From contig JBJXFK010000211.1 in assembly GCA_046155505.1 (NCBI GenBank), positions 1 through 13,789 of the forward strand: a stretch of 13,789 bases of DNA. Reading direction: 5' to 3'. This stretch comes from JBJXFK01 sp046155505. GTDB lineage: Bacteria > Planctomycetota > Phycisphaerae > UBA1845 > Fen-1342. The position numbers were made by a program, and so were the translations under genes. The first letter of the stretch is position 1. Each line of letters opens with the position of its first letter. The notes under the pieces are model-generated. The model made no database searches, was not told the DNA's origin, and saw nothing but the letters and a program-made list of their open reading frames with translations. This document shows, piece after piece, positions 7,133 through 13,320 of this stretch.

Positions 7133-7522
7133 ATGCCGCTCGAACCCAATCCGATCGCGACCATCCTCCTCGTCGAAGACGACATGCATGTGCGCGACGC
7201 CACCGCGCGGATGCTGCGCAGCGACGGATATCGCGTGCTCGAAGCAGTCGACGGCAGCGACGCCCGGCGAGTCAGTAACTCATTTCAAGATGATATTGAC
7301 GTGCTGCTAACCGATGTGCTCATGCCGCGACTTGCCGGGCCGGAATTGGCCGCCGAGCTGCGCGGTCGTCGACCGCATCTGCGCGTGATTTTCTTCTCAG
7401 GTCAGGCGATTGAGCGCACGATCGCCGCCGGGCAAGCGCTCGGCGCGCTGGCCCTCGCCAAGCCGTTTTCGCGTGAACAACTGCTCGCGCAGGTTCGCGC
7501 CGCGCTGGAAGTCTGCGTCTGA
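7133..7522 (+). CDS. Single-domain response regulator (receiver domain)
   Basis: A 129-residue CheY-like receiver with no output domain. All receiver residues are present: acidic pair in LLVEDD (Glu15, Asp16, Asp17), phospho-acceptor Asp61 in LLTDVLMP, Ser89 in FFSG and Lys110 in AKPF. The FFSGQA and LAKPF segments resemble receivers found in hybrid kinases. It would relay phosphorylation from an unlinked kinase, as none is encoded nearby. GGAG lies 10 bases before the ATG. The antiporter gene follows after 39 bases on the same strand, so the two may form an operon, but nothing in the sequence shows that the regulator acts on the antiporter. Confidence 0.9.
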   Translation: MPLEPNPIATILLVEDDMHVRDATARMLRSDGYRVLEAVDGSDARRVSNSFQDDIDVLLTDVLMPRLAGPELAAELRGRRPHLRVIFFSGQAIERTIAAGQALGALALAKPFSREQLLAQVRAALEVCV

Positions 7523-7561
7523 CGCTTGCCCTTTGCCGCGATCCGCCGACAATCCCGCTCC

Positions 7562-9163
7562 GTGACGCTTGAAACAGCCTATGCACTGATCGCGATGCTC
7601 GCCGCGCTGGCCTTCGTCGGCCTGATCACGCGCCGCATGAGCACGCCATACCCGGTGTTGCTCGTAATTTGCGGAGCGGCGATCACGCTCATCCCCGGTG
7701 TGCGCCCGCCGCCGCTCGATCCGAATCTGATCCTGCTCTTTTTCCTGCCGCCGCTGCTCTACAAAGAGGCGTTTCACACCTCGTGGCACGATTTCACGCG
7801 CTGGTTGCGACCGATTCTGATGCTCGCCATTGGGCTGGTCGCGGCGACGGTGCTGGCGGTGGGACTCACGGCGAAGCTGCTGTTTCCCGCGCTGCCGTGG
7901 CCGGTGTGTTTCATCCTCGGCGCGATTGTCTCGCCCACCGACACCGTCGCCGCGATGGCCGTCATTCATCGGCTGCGCGTGCCGCGGCGACTGACCGCGA
8001 TCCTCGGCGGCGAGAGTCTGGTGAATGACGCGACGGCGCTCGTGGCATTGCAACTGGCGATCGGCGTCGTCCTCTCGGGCGCGTTTTCGTGGCTCGACGT
8101 CGGGGCCGAGTTTGCGTGGACGGTCGTCGGCGGCGTGGCGATCGGGCTCGGCGTGGGCGTGCTGGCCAACATGGTGAATCGCCTGATCCGCGACACGATG
8201 GTGCTGTTCACCTTTTCGATCATCGCACCGTATGTCGCCTTCGCCGGCGCGCACGCCGTGCATGCGAGCGGCGTGATCGCGGTCGTCGTCGCCGGGTTTT
8301 TCGTGGCATGGCGGATTCACCAGGTCGCCGCCGACACGCGCTATCAGCTTTACACCGTGTGGCGATTGGTCGCGTATGTGATCGACGGATTGTGCTTTGT
8401 GCTGGTCGGCATCGAACTGCCGCGACTGTTCATGACTGCGGTGGAATACGATGTGCCGCAGGTGCTGGCGGCGGGTGCGTGGATCACACTGGCCGTGGTC
8501 GTCGCGCGCATCGCGTGGGTCATTCCGGGTGCCTACTTGCCGATGTACTTTTCGCCGCGACTGCGCAAGCACGAGGGCGGCTATCCACCGCTGCGAAACG
8601 TGATGCTGGCGACATGGTGCGGTATGCGCGGCGCGGTGTCGCTGGCCGCGGCGATGTCGGTGCCGATGATGGCCGGCGATCAGCCGTTTCCCGGGCGCGA
8701 CATCGTCATCGCGTGTACGGTGTGCGTGATCATCGGCACGCTGATCGTGCAGGGATTGACGCTTCAGCCGCTGATTCGATTGCTCGGCATTCGCGATGAC
8801 GAGAATCAGGGCGAGGAAGAGCGGCTCGCGCGAATCAGCATGATTCAGGCGGCATTGTCGCACCTGGATGAGCTGCGCGGCCGGGCGGGCAACGATGCGG
8901 CCGCGCTCGATCACGTCGAAACGGGATATATGGAACGGCTGCGGCTGCTGATCGACGGTCGCATCCGCAGCGCGCCGGGCGAACGGCCGCACCCGCACTT
9001 GTTCGAAATCGAGCTGGAAGCGCTGCACGCCGAACGCGAGCGCGTGCTGAGTCTGCGCGACAAATCGAACATCAACGATCAGACGCAAACGAGATTGCAG
9101 GAAGAATTGGACGTGGCCGAGATGCGCTTACGGAATACGCGGAACGCGATGGGGATCGGGTGA
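7562..9163 (+). CDS. CPA1-family Na+/H+ antiporter
   Basis: Inner-membrane monovalent cation/proton antiporter of about 533 residues with roughly 12 predicted hydrophobic segments over residues 5-405. Family motifs include PYPVLLVICGA (29-39), FLPPLLYKEAF (61-71), SPTDTVAAMAV (124-134) and ESLVNDATAL (151-160), where Asn155-Asp156 is the ND pair in the transport site of CPA1 proteins. A soluble tail (about 408-533) is charged and predicted helical, like the regulatory tail of long bacterial NhaP-type members. The start is uncertain. GTG at 7562 gives MTLETAYALIAMLAAL, matching typical N termini, but lacks a clear ribosome site; an in-frame TTG at 7526 would add 12 basic residues. The stop is immediately followed by the first octamer array. 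Confidence 0.9.
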   Translation: MTLETAYALIAMLAALAFVGLITRRMSTPYPVLLVICGAAITLIPGVRPPPLDPNLILLFFLPPLLYKEAFHTSWHDFTRWLRPILMLAIGLVAATVLAVGLTAKLLFPALPWPVCFILGAIVSPTDTVAAMAVIHRLRVPRRLTAILGGESLVNDATALVALQLAIGVVLSGAFSWLDVGAEFAWTVVGGVAIGLGVGVLANMVNRLIRDTMVLFTFSIIAPYVAFAGAHAVHASGVIAVVVAGFFVAWRIHQVAADTRYQLYTVWRLVAYVIDGLCFVLVGIELPRLFMTAVEYDVPQVLAAGAWITLAVVVARIAWVIPGAYLPMYFSPRLRKHEGGYPPLRNVMLATWCGMRGAVSLAAAMSVPMMAGDQPFPGRDIVIACTVCVIIGTLIVQGLTLQPLIRLLGIRDDENQGEEERLARISMIQAALSHLDELRGRAGNDAAALDHVETGYMERLRLLIDGRIRSAPGERPHPHLFEIELEALHAERERVLSLRDKSNINDQTQTRLQEELDVAEMRLRNTRNAMGIG

Positions 9164-9167
9164 CCGG

Positions 9168-9215
9168 GGAACAAGGGAACAAAGGAACAAAGGAACAACG
9201 GGACAACGGAACAAC
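9168..9215 (+). repeat. Octamer array GGAACAAN, six units
   Basis: Six contiguous 8-base units in exact register: GGAACAAG, GGAACAAA, GGAACAAA, GGAACAAC, GGGACAAC, GGAACAAC. The array begins 4 bases after the antiporter stop codon. Taken with 9369-9416 it forms an inverted repeat pairing at 44 of 48 positions. The 129 bases between the two arrays (9216-9344) contain no gene or clear promoter that I can support. Confidence 0.85.
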
Positions 9216-9344
9216 GCAGCACGGCGACACTGATCCTGAGATTCGGTCCGTCCACAAACGCGCGATGCGAATCGCGTCGAAATCCAACGAAAATCACGCA
9301 ATCGCGAGTACACTCGCCCCTGCGAGACACGGCAACCCTATTTC

Positions 9345-9416
9345 GTTGTCATGTTGTTCCGTTGTTCCGTTGTCCCGTTGTCCCGTTGTTCCTTTGTTCC
9401 ATTGTTCCCTTGTTAT
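9345..9416 (-). repeat. Octamer array in the opposite orientation, nine units
   Basis: Nine 8-base units of the form NTTGTTCC. Seven (9353-9408) follow the pattern, two of them as GTTGTCCC. A decayed unit lies at each end: GTTGTCAT (9345) and CTTGTTAT (9409). The array ends 39 bases before the TTG start of the HAD hydrolase, so it lies in or beside that gene's leader. Confidence 0.85.
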
Positions 9417-9444
9417 GTTGAAACTTTGCCAACCAATCAAGCGC

Positions 9445-9449
9445 GGGAG
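9445..9449 (+). promoter_or_regulatory. Ribosome binding site fixing a TTG start
   Basis: GGGAG lies six bases before the TTG at 9456. It decides the start of the HAD hydrolase against an in-frame ATG at 9351 that would begin inside the octamer array. Confidence 0.65.
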
Positions 9450-9455
9450 TCATAC

Positions 9456-10115
9456 TTGAGCAGCATCGGCGTCATCTTCGACATGGACGGCGTTCTCGTC
9501 GCTTCCGGCCCCGCACACGCGGCGAGCTGGCGGCTGGTCGCCAAGAAGCACGGCATCACCATGTCGGACGAGTTCTTCAAGCACAGCTTCGGCAGGCCGA
9601 GCCGCGACATCATTCGCGATCTCTGGCAGCGCGAGATGTCGCCGGAAGAAACTCACAAGATCGACACCGAAAAAGAAGCGCTCTATCGCGACCTCGTCAC
9701 CGGCATGGTCCCGCTGACCATCGGCACGAAAGAACTGCTGCACTCACTAACCGACGCGGGTTACCCCCTCGCCGTCGCGACCAGCGGCCCGCCGGAGAAT
9801 GTGCAATTGGTGCTAACCGAGAAGCGCCTGACGCCGCTGTTCAAGGCGGTCGTCACCGGCTTTGACGTGAAGCACGGAAAGCCCGCGCCGGATTGCTTTC
9901 TGCTCGCGGCGGAGCGGATCAACATTCCGCCGGCGCGGTGCGTCGTTATCGAAGACGCGCCCGTCGGCCTCGCCGCGGCGACCGCGGCAGGCATGAAGTC
10001 AATCGGCTTCGTCGGCACGCACCCGGCGGAAACGCTCGAGCAGGCCGGCGCGACGGCGATCGTTCGCGAGCTGCGCGAGATCACGCCGCAACTGGTTTCG
10101 TCGCTAGTGAATTGA
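9456..10115 (+). CDS. HAD-superfamily hydrolase, beta-phosphoglucomutase/CbbY-like
   Basis: A 219-residue cytoplasmic HAD enzyme, a sugar-phosphate phosphatase or phosphomutase by family. Motif I is FDMDGVL with nucleophile Asp9 and acid/base Asp11. A helical cap (about 18-90) contains HSFGRPSRDII. Motif II is VATSGP (Ser110), motif III HGKPAPD (Lys142), and motif IV VVIEDAPVG (Glu166, Asp167), followed by AAAAGMKSIG-type residues typical of the PGMB/GPH subgroup. The substrate cannot be read from sequence. The TTG start has a good ribosome site and begins MSSIGVIFDM, as expected for the family. The leader carries an octamer array. The 3' end overlaps the end of mtnC by 12 bases in convergent orientation. 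Confidence 0.88.
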   Translation: MSSIGVIFDMDGVLVASGPAHAASWRLVAKKHGITMSDEFFKHSFGRPSRDIIRDLWQREMSPEETHKIDTEKEALYRDLVTGMVPLTIGTKELLHSLTDAGYPLAVATSGPPENVQLVLTEKRLTPLFKAVVTGFDVKHGKPAPDCFLLAAERINIPPARCVVIEDAPVGLAAATAAGMKSIGFVGTHPAETLEQAGATAIVRELREITPQLVSSLVN

Positions 10116-10790
10116 GTCGAAGGTCTCGAATCGCTGATGCCCGCATCCGGGCGTCGGCTTGTTTCCGGGCCGAGCGGCAAGCCCGGTGCGAAGGCCCGCC
10201 TCGCGAGCCGCGTCGAGTTCGACCGGTGCATCGGAGAGAAACAGGATTTCGTTCGGCGGCATCTCGAAGGCGCGGGCGATGATCTCGTAGCTCGCGGGCG
10301 CACTCTTTGGGCCAGTGGTCGTGTCGTAGTGGCCGCGCAACGCAGCGGTCAGGTCGCCGAATTCGGTGTGCGCAAAGAACAACTTCTGGGCCGCGACGCT
10401 GCCGCTCGAATAGATCCGCACGTCGCAGCCGCGAGCGCTCCAGCGTCGTAGCGCGGGCGCAACGTCAGCGTACACATGCGAACGCAATTCACCCGAGGCG
10501 TAGCCCTCTTGCCAGATCAGGCCTTGCAGTTGCTTGAGGCCGGTAGCCTTCACGTCGCGATTCATCAGGTCGGTCAGGTGCGCTTCAAGTGCCGCGTGGT
10601 CGTGCATGTCACCTGCGGCGTCGCGGGCGATCTGCTCGCGCGCGGCGAGCACATCGTCGCGATGCCAATGCTGTTCGAGAAACCGTGCCAGCTCACGCCG
10701 CGCAAAGGGGAACAGCACATCGAACACGAACGAAATCGACGAAGTCGTGCCCTCGATGTCGAGCAAAATCGCGCGAGGCGCGCCGCTCAC
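10104..10790 (-). CDS. mtnC: Enolase-phosphatase E1 (acireductone synthase)
   Basis: Bifunctional enzyme of the methionine salvage pathway. It enolises 2,3-diketo-5-methylthiopentyl-1-phosphate and removes the phosphate to give the acireductone used by MtnD. The 228 residues show the MtnC hallmarks: ILLDIEGTTSSISFVFDVLF at the N terminus (Asp11, Glu13), GLIWQEGY (90-97), IYSSGSV (126-132), TGPKSAPASY with Lys162, and LFLSDAPVELDAAREAGL (183-200). The start is GTG at 10790, overlapping the mtnD stop as GTGA, so translation is probably coupled. The TAG stop lies inside the end of the convergent HAD gene. Confidence 0.93.
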   Translation of the reverse strand: MSGAPRAILLDIEGTTSSISFVFDVLFPFARRELARFLEQHWHRDDVLAAREQIARDAAGDMHDHAALEAHLTDLMNRDVKATGLKQLQGLIWQEGYASGELRSHVYADVAPALRRWSARGCDVRIYSSGSVAAQKLFFAHTEFGDLTAALRGHYDTTTGPKSAPASYEIIARAFEMPPNEILFLSDAPVELDAAREAGLRTGLAARPGNKPTPGCGHQRFETFDSIH

Positions 10791-11371
10791 AGGATCGCCG
10801 CCGACGGCTTGAACGTCTTCTCAGGTTTCAGATACGCCGGCCCCCAACACAGCGGCGCAAATTCCTGATGCACGCCGCCCTCGACATACTGCGGCGTCCA
10901 GCCCGCCATGTCCTGAAACAGGCGGATGGCGCGGATGGTGCGTTCCTGACAGAGATCGAACCAATGTTTGGTGCCGCGCGGCACAGTGATGAGATCGCCA
11001 CCCTGCACGGTGATGGAAAAGACCGGCCCGGTTTCGGGGTGAATGTGAAACAGGCCGGTGCCCTTCACGATGAAACGCACTTCGTCTTCGGAATGCTGAT
11101 GCTCTTTGTTGAACTTATTGAGCATGGCATCGAGATTGGGCGTGTCGGGCGTCACATTGATCACGTCGGCGGTGACATAGCCGCCCCAGCGCTTCAGTTC
11201 GTCGATCTCCGGCGCATAGGCGGCGAGGATGTCCTCGGACGACGCGTCGGGGCTGACGCGCTCCTCGAGCGGCCAGCGTTTGTAAATAATGCCGAACTCG
11301 GCAAGGAACGCGGTGAGTTCGGTCGCGTCGTCGATTGTCTGCTTCCGCTCGGGAATGTGTACGCTGGCCAT
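10787..11371 (-). CDS. mtnD: Acireductone dioxygenase
   Basis: Metal-dependent cupin that oxidises acireductone to 2-keto-4-methylthiobutyrate plus formate (Fe form), or to methylthiopropionate, formate and CO (Ni form). The 194-residue product carries the metal ligands in EHQHSEDEVRF (His91, His93, Glu97) and the fourth in GTKHWF (His136). Other conserved pieces are DELKRWGGYVTADVI and KFNKEHQH. The start at MASVHIPE is preferred because GGAG lies five bases upstream; ten extra codons are open before it. It is the first gene of an mtnD-mtnC pair. The other salvage enzymes (MtnA, MtnB, MtnK or MtnN/P) are not in the window. Confidence 0.94.
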   Translation of the reverse strand: MASVHIPERKQTIDDATELTAFLAEFGIIYKRWPLEERVSPDASSEDILAAYAPEIDELKRWGGYVTADVINVTPDTPNLDAMLNKFNKEHQHSEDEVRFIVKGTGLFHIHPETGPVFSITVQGGDLITVPRGTKHWFDLCQERTIRAIRLFQDMAGWTPQYVEGGVHQEFAPLCWGPAYLKPEKTFKPSAAIL

Positions 11372-11414
11372 CGCATCTCCAATCGCTGACTTCATTGCCA
11401 TCTGCCGATCAGGA

Positions 11415-11978
11415 TCATTTCATTCGCTTGACGAGCGACTGCCAATTTTTGCACGACCACAGAAGCGACGCGGGCATGCCCTCGACCGGGCTTCCTGCTT
11501 GGCACATCGCCGCCAGCTTCTTTGCCGCATCGGCAACGGCCCGGTTGTGCTTCACCCGCGGGCCCTCATTGGATTCGTCCGTGTTCCCGCTCTGCAAAAA
11601 CTCGATCCAATTCTCCAGCCGATCCTTGGCGAAGATGAAAACAATGCGATCGAATTGTGCCCGCGCGATCCCCTGTCGCTCCGCCTCAATCCAGAAATCG
11701 GCTTTCAGCGCATCGCCGTCGTCTTTGTCGTGATCGCAATCGGCCCACACCATCAGCGTCGTGTCGCCGCCCGCTGCGACGCAAGTTCGCAGCTCCTCAG
11801 CCGTTTTCTCAATCAGCGCCTTCCTCCCACCGCACGGAACAAGGCGTACGACGTTGCTGCCGTGAGTTCGAATCCAGGCCGGTCTCAGTGTCTTCAGCAG
11901 CGTATTGATGAATACCGGATCGATGCTCCGGCCTTTCTCGCCCTCGCACAGGCAAACGATCTGCGTTCGGCTAGCCAC
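11415..11978 (-). CDS. Small TOPRIM-like protein paired with an ATPase
   Basis: A 187-residue protein that I do not match to a named family. It has the layout of a TOPRIM-type nuclease domain: an N-terminal strand ending in CEGEK (Glu12), LVPCGGRKAL (47-56), a strand ending in Asp residues, VWADCDHDKDD (Asp80, Asp82, Asp84), and IFAKDRLENWIEF (Glu122), which resembles the late conserved Glu region of OLD-type TOPRIM domains. The C terminus has WSCKNWQSLVKRM. DUF4276, DUF4435 and DUF3226 are the groups to compare. The GTG start at 11978 is chosen because a GAGGGGGTGG ribosome site lies just upstream; a GTG at 12005 would add nine Arg/Gly-rich residues. It overlaps the ATPase gene by 8 bases, so the two are made together. 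Nuclease activity is an inference. Confidence 0.65.
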   Translation of the reverse strand: MASRTQIVCLCEGEKGRSIDPVFINTLLKTLRPAWIRTHGSNVVRLVPCGGRKALIEKTAEELRTCVAAGGDTTLMVWADCDHDKDDGDALKADFWIEAERQGIARAQFDRIVFIFAKDRLENWIEFLQSGNTDESNEGPRVKHNRAVADAAKKLAAMCQAGSPVEGMPASLLWSCKNWQSLVKRMK

Positions 11979-13083
11979 CGGCCCACCCCCTCGCGATCGC
12001 CTCACCGGCGGTCATGCCGTCGGGCACCTGCAGCGGTCCGATGCGTGTCGGGGACGTGTGGTTGTCGCGCCAGAGGTAGCGCCCGTTCGATTCGCCGGAG
12101 TTCGCCAGAATCTCGGGGTGGTGCGAAATGAGGATCAACTGGTGCTCATCATCTAGCAACTCCCGCATCGACAACACCCACGGCTGCAACTCGGGTAGGC
12201 CGACAAAGTTGTCCGGTTCGTCAATCAGCACCGTCCGCGCTACACCGGCTTCCATGGCCGCCCGCACCATGTACAGCCCAATCAGCGCCCGCTCGCCATC
12301 AGACAATTGATGTACGAACAGCAATATCGGCTTGCCGCCTTTCTCCTCAAACCGCAACTGTAGCGCCTTCGAGTTTATCCCGACGTCCACCTGCTTGAAC
12401 GAGCGGAAGTCCGGCCAGACGTCTCGCAGCGCGTCCCGCAGCGCATCCGTCCACTCCTGCTCCTGCGCCAGCGCTCGGTACCACGACGTGAGGTTGGTCA
12501 TCGAAAGGTCTGGGTGCTTGGCTTCAGATTTGCTCTCGGACTCCATTCGGTGCGGGCTGGGGCGAAGGACCAGCAGCTTGGCAATCTCCTTCTGAAGCAG
12601 CGCAAGCATGCCGATGTTGACACCGCGCGGCTGGATCGCTGCCAGCGCCGCCTGTCGCCAATCCAACGGGAACCCTGTCTCGCTGCCGTCAGACTTCTGA
12701 AACCGCACGCCTTCCAAATCGCGTTCGAACAACGGTTGTTTATCACACAGGGCCTTTTCGTGAATGACCCGCGGTTTCTCGAAGTCGGCGGTCTGTTCGA
12801 GGTGGAGTGCGTAATCAAATGCATGCCCGTCCACGCTCAAGCTCAGCTCGAATTCCTGAATTCTGCTGTCCAAGAGCTTGCTGAACTCCAACTCGGGTAC
12901 GTCCTGATCACCGGTCCCGCCAAGCAAACCGTCGCCGGTACCGAGGTTTCGGATCAGCCGCACGGCATCGAACACCGAGCTCTTGCCCGCTCCGTTGGGC
13001 CCGCACAACACGCCGAACGAGTCAAACGCCGCCTCGAAGGCGACCAGACAGCGGAAGTTGTTTGCGTAGAGGCGAGTGATCAT
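11971..13083 (-). CDS. RecF/ABC-type AAA ATPase (AAA_21/OLD-like), partner of the TOPRIM-like protein
   Basis: A 370-residue soluble ATPase. The N terminus MITRLYANNFRCLVAFEAAF is the usual start of RecF/SMC-like ATPases. Walker A is GPNGAGKSS (28-36), the signature LSDGER (260-265), Walker B VLIDEPDN (285-292), and the switch region LILISHHPEI (316-325). The middle (about 60-250) lacks a long coiled coil and contains a possible dimerisation insert. The end lacks a fused TOPRIM domain; instead a TOPRIM-like protein is encoded next, overlapping by 8 bases. This split arrangement recalls PARIS (AriA/AriB) and other OLD-related defence systems. Such ATPases typically sense or hold an effector. 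No ribosome site precedes the ATG; a -10-like box sits six bases before it. Confidence 0.82.
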   Translation of the reverse strand: MITRLYANNFRCLVAFEAAFDSFGVLCGPNGAGKSSVFDAVRLIRNLGTGDGLLGGTGDQDVPELEFSKLLDSRIQEFELSLSVDGHAFDYALHLEQTADFEKPRVIHEKALCDKQPLFERDLEGVRFQKSDGSETGFPLDWRQAALAAIQPRGVNIGMLALLQKEIAKLLVLRPSPHRMESESKSEAKHPDLSMTNLTSWYRALAQEQEWTDALRDALRDVWPDFRSFKQVDVGINSKALQLRFEEKGGKPILLFVHQLSDGERALIGLYMVRAAMEAGVARTVLIDEPDNFVGLPELQPWVLSMRELLDDEHQLILISHHPEILANSGESNGRYLWRDNHTSPTRIGPLQVPDGMTAGEAIARGWAGG

Positions 13084-13089
13084 GTCAAC

Positions 13090-13118
13090 ATATTAGGATG
13101 CTGCAAAGCGCACGTCTA
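13090..13118 (-). promoter_or_regulatory. Promoter candidate for the ATPase/TOPRIM module, possibly leaderless
   Basis: On the minus strand TAGACG (13118-13113), a 17-base spacer and TAATAT (13095-13090) precede the ATG by six bases. Transcription would start about at the ATG, matching the lack of a ribosome site. The -35 box is only a partial match. Confidence 0.35.
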
Positions 13119-13306
13119 ATCTTCTCATGACGCCGACCGCAGAACAGACGATCGACCCCCTTCGAGATAGGCGGTCGTTCGGCAAGCCAGATCTGCCAGG
13201 TCGGTCCATTGCGCGCGGCGGCGAACTGTGCACCGGCCAAGAGGCCGATGCTCCCCGCGCTCAGCTCCCACTTTTCGCAGAACGGGTGTGCATGCGGACC
13301 GCCGCG

Positions 13307-13312
13307 TATAAT
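13307..13312 (+). promoter_or_regulatory. Consensus -10 box TATAAT eight bases before the start codon
   Basis: A perfect TATAAT lies at 13307-13312 with GCTCGGCT between it and the ATG at 13321. Transcription would begin at or next to the ATG. No ribosome site and no good -35 hexamer are visible, which fits a leaderless mRNA. Confidence 0.45.
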
Positions 13313-13320
13313 GCTCGGCT

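Larger units (their letters stand above)
13084..13320. other. Divergent intergenic region between ATPase and lipoprotein genes
   Basis: The 237-base gap contains -10-like boxes at both ends and no clear gene. A stop-free minus-strand frame (about 13087-13317) reads as a plausible peptide but has no Met start or ribosome site. No att site, terminal inverted repeat or tRNA fragment is visible that would mark the edge of an inserted module. Confidence 0.4.

Noticed and set aside
7397..9088. A 563-codon minus-strand open frame opposite the antiporter
   Set aside because: It is rich in His, Arg, Gln and Asp with no domain pattern, as expected for the antisense of a high-GC gene. The plus strand has clear transporter motifs.
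9168..9416. CRISPR-like array
   Set aside because: The units are contiguous 8-mers without spacers and there are no cas genes.
9351..9455. N-terminal extension of the HAD gene from the ATG in the octamer array
   Set aside because: It would encode a Cys/Phe/Pro-rich peptide from the repeat. The HAD fold starts right after the TTG at 9456, which has its own ribosome site.
13087..13317. Stop-free minus-strand frame containing CEKWELSAGSIGLLAGAQF
   Set aside because: It could be a gene remnant, but it has no Met start or ribosome site, and 77 stop-free codons are not unusual at this GC content.
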